A DNA stretch of 13,351 nt from Methanomassiliicoccaceae archaeon UBA480 (GTDB lineage: Archaea; Thermoplasmatota; Thermoplasmata; Methanomassiliicoccales; Methanomethylophilaceae). The notes below the pieces were generated by a model. It was not told the DNA's origin. It saw only the letters and a list, made by a program, of their open reading frames with translations, and ran no database searches. A program made the position numbers and the translations under genes. The stretch lies in NCBI GenBank assembly GCA_002506425.1, contig DAXO01000023.1:37944-51294 (forward strand), read 5' to 3'. Each line of letters opens with the position of its first letter. Positions within the stretch are counted from its first letter, which is position 1. Below are positions 6,613 through 12,554 of this stretch, one piece after another.

Positions 6613-8241
6613 ATGTACGGTTCTGGAAATCAGCCCGTCATCGTGCTCAAAGAGGGCACGGAGAGGAGCAAAGACAAAGAAGCACAGTTCAACAACATCA
6701 GCGCAGCCAAGGCTGTCGCCGATGCAGTCAGGTCCACCCTCGGTCCGAAGGGAATGGACAAGATGCTCGTCAACACCATCGGGGATGTGGTCATCACCAA
6801 CGACGGTGTCACCATCCTGAAGGAGATCGATGTCCAGCACCCTGCGGCCAAGATGGTCGTAGAGGTCGCCAAGACCCAGGATGCGGAGTGCGGAGACGGA
6901 ACCACCACCAGCGTCATCCTCGCCGGCGAGCTCCTCAAGCAGTCCGAATCCCTGATCGACGCCAATGTCCACCCCACCGTCATCACCAACGGATACAAGA
7001 TGGCAGCCGACAAGGCCGTCGAGATCCTCAACGAGATCGCCATAGACGCCAAGAACGACAAGACCCTGAAGACCGTCGCCACCACCGCTCTTATCGGAAA
7101 ATCCGTCGGAGAGGAGGAGTCCGCTCTCGCAGACATCGTCGTCAAGGCATGCAAGTCCGTCGAAGAGGACGGAAAGGTCGACACCAAGAACATCCGCATC
7201 CAGAAGAAGGTCGGCGGAGTCATCGGCGACACCTACCTCGTCCAGGGTGTCGTCATCGACAAGGAGAAGGTCCACTCCAGGATGCCCACCCACGTCGAGA
7301 AGGCCAAGATCGCACTGTTCTCCTGTCCTCTCGAGGTCAAGAAGACCGAGTTCGACGCTCAGATCCAGATCACCGACCCGTCCATGATGTCCTCCTTCCT
7401 CGCCGAGGAGGAGAACACCATGAAGGCCATGGTCGACAAGATCAAAGAGGTCGGAGCCAACGTCGTCTTCTGCCAGAAGGGTGTCGACGAGCTCGTCCAG
7501 CACTACCTCGCCAAGAACGGCATCCTCGGATACAGGAGGCTCAAGGAGTCCGATCTCGAGGCCATCGCCAAGGCCACCGGAGCCAACATCGTCGGCAACG
7601 TCATGGAGCTCACCAAGGCCGACCTCGGAACCGCTGGAGCGGTCGACGAGAAGCAGGTCGGAGAGGACGGAATGGCATTCATCACCGGATGCAAGAACCC
7701 CAAGGCCATCACCATCTTCGTCCGCGGCGGAACCGAGCATGTTCTCGAAGAGGTCGAGAGGGCTCTCAACGATTCCATCCGCGTCGTCGGAGTCGCCATC
7801 GAGGACGGAAAGGTCGTCGCTGGCGCCGGTGCACCCGAGATCGAGCTCGAGCTCAGGCTCGACGACTTCGCCGCCTCCGTCGGCGGAAGGGAGCAGCTCG
7901 CCATCGAGAAGTTCGCCAAGGCCATGGAGATCATCCCCTGGACCCTTGCCGAGAACGCCGGTATCGACCCGATCGACAGCATCATCAAGCTGAAGAACGC
8001 CCACGAGAAGAAGAACGCCAAGGCCAAGTACTACGGTCTCGACCTCGATTCCGGAGAGGCTGTCGACATGAACGCCAAGAACGTCCTCGAGCCCCTCAGG
8101 GTGAAGGTCCAGGCCATCAACTCCGCTCAGGAGGTCGCCAACATGATCCTCAGGATCGACGACGTCATCGCTTCCCGCAGGGCGCCCCAGGCGCCTCCTC
8201 AGGGAGGAGCACCCGGCATGGGCGGAATGCCCGGCATGTGA
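6613..8241 (+). CDS. thsA: Thermosome subunit (group II chaperonin)
   Basis: This is an ATP-driven cytosolic folding chaperonin that forms a double ring of eight- or nine-membered rings with a built-in lid. The 542-aa length is normal for the family. Visible motifs are VRSTLGPKGMDKML (39-52), NDGVTILKEIDVQHPAAKM (63-81), the ATPase loop GDGTTTS (94-100) with D95, GAGAPEIELELRL in the C-terminal equatorial domain, and a Gly/Met-rich tail ending GMGGMPGM that projects into the cavity. Codons are strongly biased to GTC, ATC, GAC and AAG, as in highly expressed genes, and this bias keeps long antisense frames open. It is a single-gene unit with its own promoter and terminator. Which paralogue (alpha or beta) it is cannot be told from this window. 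Confidence 0.97.
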   Translation: MYGSGNQPVIVLKEGTERSKDKEAQFNNISAAKAVADAVRSTLGPKGMDKMLVNTIGDVVITNDGVTILKEIDVQHPAAKMVVEVAKTQDAECGDGTTTSVILAGELLKQSESLIDANVHPTVITNGYKMAADKAVEILNEIAIDAKNDKTLKTVATTALIGKSVGEEESALADIVVKACKSVEEDGKVDTKNIRIQKKVGGVIGDTYLVQGVVIDKEKVHSRMPTHVEKAKIALFSCPLEVKKTEFDAQIQITDPSMMSSFLAEEENTMKAMVDKIKEVGANVVFCQKGVDELVQHYLAKNGILGYRRLKESDLEAIAKATGANIVGNVMELTKADLGTAGAVDEKQVGEDGMAFITGCKNPKAITIFVRGGTEHVLEEVERALNDSIRVVGVAIEDGKVVAGAGAPEIELELRLDDFAASVGGREQLAIEKFAKAMEIIPWTLAENAGIDPIDSIIKLKNAHEKKNAKAKYYGLDLDSGEAVDMNAKNVLEPLRVKVQAINSAQEVANMILRIDDVIASRRAPQAPPQGGAPGMGGMPGM

Positions 8242-8249
8242 TGCAAACC

Positions 8250-8266
8250 GCGGAGCATGACTCCGC
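8250..8266 (+). terminator. Stem-loop just after the thermosome stop
   Basis: GCGGAG (8250-8255) pairs with CTCCGC (8261-8266) over a 5-nt loop. No T-run follows directly, so it may protect the mRNA 3' end or help the stronger terminator downstream. Confidence 0.45.
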
Positions 8267-8284
8267 ATCCCTTCCACCTTTTCT

Positions 8285-8313
8285 CCGGGAGGGGGTCTCC
8301 CCTCTCGGTTTTT
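8285..8313 (+). terminator. Stem-loop plus T5 terminator of the thermosome gene
   Basis: A 10-bp stem (8285-8294 with 8299-8308, one G-U pair, GTCT loop) is followed at once by five Ts (8309-8313). This is the shape of a bacterial intrinsic terminator; archaeal RNA polymerase mainly needs the T-run. Confidence 0.75.
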
Positions 8314-8353
8314 ATGAATGTACATCTCCGACGTTCCGATGCTGTTTGTCTTG

Positions 8354-8390
8354 TTCGTACAAGGTGGGGGTCTTGAACGAATAATATTTC
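8354..8390 (+). promoter_or_regulatory. Promoter and candidate operator of the toxin-antitoxin pair
   Basis: TTCGTACAAG (8354-8363) and CTTGAACGAA (8372-8381) form a 10-bp inverted repeat with one mismatch and an 8-nt spacer. The right arm runs into the TATA-like ATAATATTTC (8381-8390). The start predicted 25-30 nt downstream falls at or just before ATG 8414, so the mRNA is nearly leaderless. A repressor bound to the repeat would cover the BRE/TATA region, as expected for an autoregulated operon. Confidence 0.55.
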
Positions 8391-8413
8391 AATAACGAAA
8401 CAAATCCAACATT

Positions 8414-8731
8414 ATGTTCGGCAATTTGTTTAGGAGAGATTACTCTATCGAAGAGTTGTCCGATATTGTCGGACAGGTTGCTCGGAGGCATCATATCACT
8501 GCTGTATATCTCTTCGGCTCTCGCGCCAGAGGTGACAATCGCCCCGATAGCGACTACGATATGATCGTGGAAGTAGGCCCCGGGTTCAGAGCATTCGATA
8601 TATTCGAATTTGAAGATGAGCTCAAGGCCATTCTTAAACGCAATGTAGGTGCGATGACCTCCAGTGTTCTGAGGAATGACAACGACTTTTCCAGGGAAGT
8701 ACTCAAAGAAAGGGTTTTGATTTATGGATGA
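8414..8731 (+). CDS. mntA: MNT-domain nucleotidyltransferase antitoxin (MntA-like)
   Basis: The 105-aa minimal nucleotidyltransferase has the defining GS-x10-DxD motif: G35-S36, then D47 and D49, in LFGSRARGDNRPDSDYDMIVEV. In characterised MntA-HepT (type VII) systems the enzyme adds AMP to a tyrosine of the HEPN toxin and so silences it. The gene overlaps the following HEPN gene by 8 nt, the usual coupled layout. Base composition is visibly richer in A/T than the flanking chaperonin and repair genes, which suggests acquisition. Antitoxin function is inferred from family and neighbour. Confidence 0.88.
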   Translation: MFGNLFRRDYSIEELSDIVGQVARRHHITAVYLFGSRARGDNRPDSDYDMIVEVGPGFRAFDIFEFEDELKAILKRNVGAMTSSVLRNDNDFSREVLKERVLIYG

Positions 8732-9143
8732 AGAGATGCGGGCATTGAAAGGTCTGAGATCCATCTGCATGTACTGTGAGGAAATATCTCGCGCCATGCG
8801 TAGATTCGGATCCAAGGATTCGTTCCTCACGGATTATGCTTATCAAGCAACATGCGCGTTCTCATTGCAACAGATAGGCGAGATAGTCAAGACGAACTAT
8901 TCATGGCTCAGGACTGAAGTCCCAAACTTTCCTTGGTCTCAATATATACGGTTCAGGGACTTTGCTGCACATAACTATGAGAATGTAGATTACGAAGTAC
9001 TTTGGGCTGGGGTCTGTGATGACGTGACACCCATATGGTCTAAGGCGCAGGATATCCTAGAATCATACGAAGATGAGTGCCAACGTGTGGAATCTAACAA
9101 TTTGAAGCCCAAGAGGATATGGTTCGGGCAATTTCGGTACTGA
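8724..9143 (+). CDS. hepT: HEPN-domain RNase toxin (HepT-like, DUF86)
   Basis: The 139-aa helical protein shows the HEPN RNase motif R78-x4-H83-x-Y85, in FRDFAAHNY. The Arg and His are the expected catalytic pair, and the Tyr is the position AMPylated by MntA in the studied system. Residues from about 40, including FSLQQIGEIVKTN, fit the DUF86/HepT helix. All key residues are present, so the toxin should be active if not modified. The ATG lies inside the antitoxin gene (8-nt overlap). The last 25 residues are not part of the recognisable core. The target RNA is unknown; in studied relatives it is mRNA or tRNA. Confidence 0.87.
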   Translation: MDEEMRALKGLRSICMYCEEISRAMRRFGSKDSFLTDYAYQATCAFSLQQIGEIVKTNYSWLRTEVPNFPWSQYIRFRDFAAHNYENVDYEVLWAGVCDDVTPIWSKAQDILESYEDECQRVESNNLKPKRIWFGQFRY

Positions 9144-9262
9144 TGTATCGTCGCAGTTGTTTCGAATCTGTTCGAAGGGACAATATAATCGGCGGATGTC
9201 TGAAAAGGCAACCCTTACTGTGTTAAGAGGAGGTTCTATACGGCTTGAGGCTGGTAGGTCGT

Positions 9263-9761
9263 TCATATCGACAGCTTGAACCTGCCCTTGCGGAACAGGC
9301 ACATGTCGATCAGATTCTCCTCCTTTCTGAACCCGAATGCAGCCGATTGATCTTCTTGTAGGTGTTGTTCATCCCCTCGGAGACCGCATTAGTGACCCTG
9401 TGGTCTAACCATCTGAGGATCTCGTTGAGGCGTTTCAGAATACACTTGGAGACGTCCACCATCTCGGGGATGCGGCTCCCGCGGACTCTGTTGTACCACG
9501 AGAAGAAATACGAGCGGGCATGTCTCTTGTCCCGCATTCGAACAGACCGAAGAACTCCCCCTTGAGATCGAAAGCCGGAGCGAACTCCTTGTTGTACATG
9601 CGGATCTCCTCCATCCTGACCTTGTGCTTCTCGTCATGATTCGCTTCGCGGTAGAGGACTGTGTACTTGACCCCTTTCGGACACTTCATTCCGGCCTTGT
9701 CGAGCTCTCTTTTCGTACGTTTCCTCGTCTCCTCCAAGGCCTTCGCGACGAGGTTGTCCAT
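9263..9761 (-). pseudogene. ISL3-type transposase remnant, frameshifted and N-terminally truncated
   Basis: Three minus-strand frames join into one ISL3-like C-terminal half. The first part reads MDNLVAKALEETRK... to AFDLKGEFFGLFEC. A shift at about 9533-9534 leads to RDKRHARSYFFSWYNRVRGSRIPEM...WLDHRVTNAVSEGMNN, which is typical of the ISL3 catalytic C-terminus. A second shift at 9339-9340 leads to FGFRKEENLIDMCLFRKG and a TGA at 9265-9263. Adding one base at each site restores the protein (EC-R-DKRH and INR-LA-FGFRK), so each lesion is a single-base deletion in a doublet. The frame hits a TGA just upstream of 9761. About 166 codons remain of the roughly 400 expected, with no N-terminal zinc finger, HTH or first catalytic Asp. 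I could not find paired terminal repeats. Confidence 0.8.
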
Positions 9762-10041
9762 ATATGTATCTACAGTGACTCACCTCATTCGGTCGGTTAC
9801 TGAAGATCCTGCCCTAGAAGTTGTCCCAACCAGATTTCGCAGAGCATTGGCGCGCATTCCGGATTCTGGCGTGTATGTCGTTTAGCAATTCGCGTCTTAT
9901 TTGAAAAGGGACGGCACGTGAACTGAGGAATACTCACAGGGGGACATCGCCACATGATTTTTTTTCATATTCCATATTCGATCGGGAGGATGGAGATGGA
10001 GTGTCGAAGAGAGTTCTTCTCCAATCACGGTTCTGCGCCTG
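9762..10041. other. Gene-free spacer between transposase remnant and recombinase
   Basis: No convincing gene on either strand. It holds a T8 run (9958-9965), a perfect 7-bp tandem repeat CATATTC (9966-9979) and, on the minus strand, a short open stretch (about 9810-9925) with no family I recognise. The missing N-terminal part of the transposase is not detectable here. Confidence 0.5.
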
Positions 10042-10049
10042 TTAAATAT
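10042..10049 (+). promoter_or_regulatory. TATA box of the recombinase gene
   Basis: TTAAATAT lies 36 nt before ATG 10085 and would give a start near 10070, so a leader of about 15 nt. GGATG (10072-10076) could serve as a weak ribosome site. Confidence 0.5.
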
Positions 10050-10084
10050 CCAGTTGTGCATGCTCTCATCGGGATGGATGCACG

Positions 10085-10942
10085 ATGCGCGCTGCGCTCT
10101 ACGCAAGGGTATCGACGGACGATCAGGCAATCGAGGGTTTCTCCCTCGACGCGCAGATCAAGCGCCTGCAGGCGTACTGCAGGATACGCGGCTGGGAGGT
10201 CGCTGGCGAATACAGGGATGAAGGATTCTCCGGAAGGAATACCCGTCGCCCGGAATACGACAGGATGATGAGGGAGTCCGACAGCTGGGATGTCCTTCTG
10301 GTCCTGAAGATGGACCGTATCCACAGGAACAGCCGCAATTTCATGAACATGATGGAGGTCCTCGGACGTCATGGCAAGATGTTCGTTTCTCAATCAGAAG
10401 CCCTCGATACAACAAATGCCCTTGGTCGCTTCGTTGTCGATATGATACAACGTCTGGCGCAACTCGAGAGCGAGCAGATCGGCGAGAGGACGTATATGGG
10501 CATGAGGGAGAAGGCCGAAACCCTCGGCGATTCAGAATCCGGGAAGAGGACCATGGGATTCACACCTCCGTTCGGATACTCGCTATGCGAGGGGCAGCTG
10601 ATCGTCGATGAAGATGAGCTCCCTGTCGTCGGGCGCATGTTCCGCGAATACGAGGAGGGCGGCAGCATAGATATGATCGCTTGGAATCTGAACAAAGAAG
10701 GAATCACCACCCGTCGCGGCAATGCTTGGAACAAGAGGAACATCTCCACCATACTCCATAACCCAGTATATGCCGGATACATGAGATGGGATGACATTCT
10801 GATTCGTCATAAGGCGGAGACTGTTCTGTCAGCAGAGGAATTCAATTCTGTACAGAATCTGATGGCATCTCGCGTCAGGGATCCATCCAAAAGGAACGTT
10901 AAACTCATACCTACTGAAGAGGACTTCTGTAGCAATGTATGA
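10085..10942 (+). CDS. Serine recombinase (resolvase/invertase plus recombinase domain)
   Basis: A site-specific DNA recombinase that cuts through a phosphoserine link. The N-terminal resolvase domain (1-140) shows YARVST with R8 and catalytic S10, EGFSLDAQ, KMDRIHRNSRN (76-85, R78 and R81) and ERTYMGM. The recombinase domain follows, with GFTPPFGY (148-155), DELPVVGRMFREYEEG, ITTRRGNAWNKRNISTILHNPVYAGYMRW (to about 225) and SAEEFNSVQNLM. The protein ends at 285 aa, just where large serine recombinases normally enter the zinc ribbon and coiled coil (usual total 450-550 aa). It is either a short natural form or a 3'-truncated one. The catalytic residues are intact. It stands alone next to the transposase remnant and toxin-antitoxin pair, which fits a mobile-element scar. 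Confidence 0.87.
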   Translation: MRAALYARVSTDDQAIEGFSLDAQIKRLQAYCRIRGWEVAGEYRDEGFSGRNTRRPEYDRMMRESDSWDVLLVLKMDRIHRNSRNFMNMMEVLGRHGKMFVSQSEALDTTNALGRFVVDMIQRLAQLESEQIGERTYMGMREKAETLGDSESGKRTMGFTPPFGYSLCEGQLIVDEDELPVVGRMFREYEEGGSIDMIAWNLNKEGITTRRGNAWNKRNISTILHNPVYAGYMRWDDILIRHKAETVLSAEEFNSVQNLMASRVRDPSKRNVKLIPTEEDFCSNV

Positions 10943-10976
10943 CCTATCATATATAATACTAACTATCATCCAATGC

Positions 10977-10982
10977 TTTTTT
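10977..10982 (+). terminator. T6 run after the recombinase gene
   Basis: Six Ts lie 35 nt past the recombinase stop in an A/T-rich stretch, enough for archaeal U-tract termination. No strong stem precedes it. A TATA-like ATATATAATAC just upstream has no gene to serve. Confidence 0.4.
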
Positions 10983-11013
10983 GCTATACACATTTCTTAA
11001 GCATATCTCAAGT

Positions 11014-11045
11014 GCTGGATGTTGAAGCCAGCCTGGTTGAACCAG
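11014..11045. repeat. Paired related palindromes
   Basis: GCTGG (11014-11018) pairs with CCAGC (11028-11032). It is followed at once by CTGGTT-G-AACCAG (11033-11045). The two units also align as a direct repeat (CTGG..TTGAA.CCAGC, the first with four extra bases). They sit just upstream of the next promoter, so they may be an operator, or a leftover recombination site for the adjacent serine recombinase; neither is shown. Confidence 0.45.
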
Positions 11046-11052
11046 CATATGG

Positions 11053-11061
11053 TTTAATATA
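11053..11061 (+). promoter_or_regulatory. TATA box of the six-helix membrane protein gene
   Basis: TTTAATATA gives a predicted start near 11082-11086. A small inverted repeat, TTCGA-AAG-TCGAA (11063-11075), lies between the TATA box and the start. Confidence 0.6.
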
Positions 11062-11084
11062 CTTCGAAAGTCGAATTACATCAC

Positions 11085-11103
11085 AAGGGTCTGATAGGCC
11101 CTT
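11085..11103 (+). promoter_or_regulatory. 5'-terminal leader hairpin next to the ribosome site
   Basis: AAGGGTC (11085-11091) pairs with GGCCCTT (11097-11103), 7 bp with one G-U and a TGATA loop. It starts at the predicted mRNA 5' end and abuts GGAGG (11104-11108), which is 7 nt before ATG 11116. It may stabilise the mRNA or influence ribosome loading. Confidence 0.45.
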
Positions 11104-11115
11104 GGAGGAAAACGA

Positions 11116-11646
11116 ATGACTGACGAATGCAAACCCATAGACCCGACCGCGTTCGGGCTCTTTTTCGTGGCGCTGGTATCTCTGCCTATCGCGCTCGCCT
11201 GCATATTCTCGTATGCGGGAATCGATAACGACATCACAACAGGAAACAATCTCGGTTACCTGCTGATCCTGGCGTCCATCTTCATTGTCATAGCCGCGCT
11301 CAAAGCCTACAAAGCCAACAGCAACTTCGGATTCATCGTGTTCGGACTTGTCGGACTCGGAGTATGTTACGCAGGACTTGTCGGAGGAGATCTCTATATC
11401 AATCTGACTCTGGGAATCCTGTACCTCATCGGCCTCGTCTGGTCTCTCCGTGCGAAGACCCTCAAGAATCTGACTCTCATCATGCTCACCACCGCTCTGA
11501 TCTTCATCTTCGGAGGACTGGCGGTCAATGATGGAAGCGCCGACTCCGTCTGGATGCTCCTGAAGGGAATCGCGGCTCTCGCCAACTTCGTGCTCACTGT
11601 ATACCTCGCCTTCGCGCTGGCAGACGAGCACCTTCCCTGCTATTGA
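11116..11646 (+). CDS. Six-helix membrane protein, GPR1/FUN34/YaaH (acetate uptake)-like
   Basis: The 176-aa protein is almost all membrane: helices at about 12-35, 46-64, 71-90, 94-111, 117-136 and 145-169. Length and helix count match the SatP/AceP acetate transporter family, and ALKAYKANSNFGFIVFG (61-77) resembles that family's segment after helix 2 (a charged residue followed by Asn and Phe-Gly). The N-terminal DPTAFGLFFVAL sits where the family has NPAPLGL, but the motif itself is absent, so the match is partial. If correct, it would move acetate or a similar small acid across the cytoplasmic membrane. No signal peptide beyond the first helix. It is transcribed alone, with GGAGG 7 nt before the ATG. 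A novel six-helix protein is the alternative. Confidence 0.6.
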   Translation: MTDECKPIDPTAFGLFFVALVSLPIALACIFSYAGIDNDITTGNNLGYLLILASIFIVIAALKAYKANSNFGFIVFGLVGLGVCYAGLVGGDLYINLTLGILYLIGLVWSLRAKTLKNLTLIMLTTALIFIFGGLAVNDGSADSVWMLLKGIAALANFVLTVYLAFALADEHLPCY

Positions 11647-11665
11647 GGCACATTTAAACTTTTTA

Positions 11666-11689
11666 CCCATCTCCGATGGGCAAACCCAT
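11666..11689. repeat. Alternative hairpins between the membrane protein and DsbA genes
   Basis: ATGGG (11676-11680) can pair with CCCAT on its left (11666-11670) or on its right (11685-11689). With the TTTTT run just upstream (11660-11664) this probably marks the 3' end of the preceding transcript. Confidence 0.35.
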
Positions 11690-11699
11690 TCCTATACTG

Positions 11700-11707
11700 T
11701 TTTATCC
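11700..11707 (+). promoter_or_regulatory. Probable TATA box of the DsbA-like gene
   Basis: TTTTATCC lies 31 nt before ATG 11731, predicting a nearly leaderless mRNA. No Shine-Dalgarno sequence is seen, in agreement. Confidence 0.45.
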
Positions 11708-11730
11708 GATTGTTTCCCATCCCCTACAGC

Positions 11731-12420
11731 ATGATAATCGTCTATTGGTCCGACTTTTCATGTCCGTATTGCTACATAGCCGAGACGAGTCTGGAGAAAG
11801 CTGTAGACGAACTGGGGATTTCAGACATCTGCAGATTGGTTTTCAAGTCTTTCAGACTCAATCCGATGGCCAAGAAGGTTCCCGAGCACCAGATTTTCGA
11901 GAGCTATGCCAAGCGCATGGGTGTCGACGGAGCCACCATGCAGATGGTCAGGATCGAATCCATGGCAGCGTCTCTAGGATTGGATTTCCATTACGGCACC
12001 GCTTGGAATTCGAACACGTTCGATGCACATAGACTTGCCAAATATGCCTACTCTATAGGAAGAAGGCAAGGCGATGCTCTTGTCAAGAGATTCTATGATG
12101 CATTCTTCAGAGACAATCTTGTTCTCGCAGATCATGAGGTTCTTCTGAAGCTCTGTGAGGAATGTGGATTGGATCGCGCTGAATGCTCTGGTGTGCTATC
12201 TACCGATTTATTCGCCGACGATGTTCTCAAGGATGAGGCCGAGGCCCATTCCTATGGAATCAATGCGGTTCCTTTCTTCATTGTCAACGGAAAGTACGGC
12301 ATTCCCGGTGCTGTCGGAGTCGATGAATTCAAAAGGATTCTGACTTCCGCATTGAACGAGGAAGAATCCGATGCATCGGAGGGATCTGTATGCGGTCCGG
12401 ACGGCTGCAGACGAAGTTGA
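11731..12420 (+). CDS. FrnE-like DsbA-family thiol oxidoreductase
   Basis: A thioredoxin-fold disulfide oxidoreductase of 229 aa. The active site is C11-P-Y-C14, in SDFSCPYCYI. Other family marks are FRLNP (41-45), NTFDAHRL (95-102) and the cis-Pro loop INAVPFFIVNGKYGIPGA (P181). The C-terminus has a second pair, C221-x4-C226 (CGPDGC), like the CX4C motif described in Deinococcus FrnE, which takes part in redox exchange. There is no signal peptide, so it should act in the cytosol, perhaps in oxidative-stress thiol repair. I chose ATG 11731 over an in-frame TTG at 11710 because the thioredoxin strand starts at once and the TATA spacing fits. The substrate is unknown. Confidence 0.9.
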   Translation: MIIVYWSDFSCPYCYIAETSLEKAVDELGISDICRLVFKSFRLNPMAKKVPEHQIFESYAKRMGVDGATMQMVRIESMAASLGLDFHYGTAWNSNTFDAHRLAKYAYSIGRRQGDALVKRFYDAFFRDNLVLADHEVLLKLCEECGLDRAECSGVLSTDLFADDVLKDEAEAHSYGINAVPFFIVNGKYGIPGAVGVDEFKRILTSALNEEESDASEGSVCGPDGCRRS

Positions 12421-12437
12421 CGATACTTTTAATATCG
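12421..12437 (+). promoter_or_regulatory. Promoter of the small membrane peptide and SDR pair
   Basis: The TATA-like TTTTAATAT (12427-12435) is about 29 nt before ATG 12456, so the transcript should be leaderless. It is framed by the inverted repeat CGATA (12421-12425) and TATCG (12433-12437), a possible operator, and begins right after the DsbA stop. Confidence 0.55.
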
Positions 12438-12455
12438 GGTCTCTGATGACATCGC

Positions 12456-12554
12456 ATGAAGACTGAGATCAAGAAGAAGATCTTCGCTTACGGCATGGTC
12501 GGCATCATGATCGTCGTTGCCGTCACTGCAGCAGCTTCTGCGCTCGTCGGCTGA
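12456..12554 (+). CDS. 32-residue single-helix membrane peptide
   Basis: A short frame translates to a Lys-rich head (MKTEIKKK) and one hydrophobic stretch (about residues 9-31: IFAYGMVGIMIVVAVTAAAS then ALV), ending in Gly. The positive-inside head predicts a single membrane span with the N-terminus in the cytoplasm. Support for its being real comes from context: a TATA box at leaderless distance from the ATG, and a TGA that overlaps the SDR ATG by one base (TGATG), the same coupling seen at hisD-ppk1. No family is recognised and no function is proposed beyond a possible membrane-bound partner or leader peptide for the SDR. Confidence 0.6.
   Translation: MKTEIKKKIFAYGMVGIMIVVAVTAAASALVG

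Noticed and set aside
6577..8325. 582-codon open frame antisense to the thermosome
   Set aside because: Asp/Leu/Gly/Val-rich translation is the mirror of the GTC/GAC/ATC codon bias of the chaperonin; no domain and no promoter.
6888..8384. 498-codon + strand frame within the thermosome
   Set aside because: Arg/His-rich shadow of the biased codons, shifted by two; it runs on through the terminator.
9161..9176. Two TTCGAA palindromes 10 bp apart after the HEPN stop
   Set aside because: Too short and without a promoter context to claim an operator; could be chance.
9196..9279. 27-codon frame MSEKATLTVLRG...
   Set aside because: TATA-like element is only 15 nt before the ATG; no homology seen; it overlaps the transposase remnant end.
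11019..11057. 12-codon frame MLKPAWLNQHMV within the palindromes
   Set aside because: No ribosome site, and its codons are explained by the repeat structure.
11008..11670. 220-codon minus-strand frame opposite the membrane protein
   Set aside because: Ser/Asp/Glu-rich mirror of hydrophobic codons; the + strand frame has promoter, ribosome site and membrane helices.
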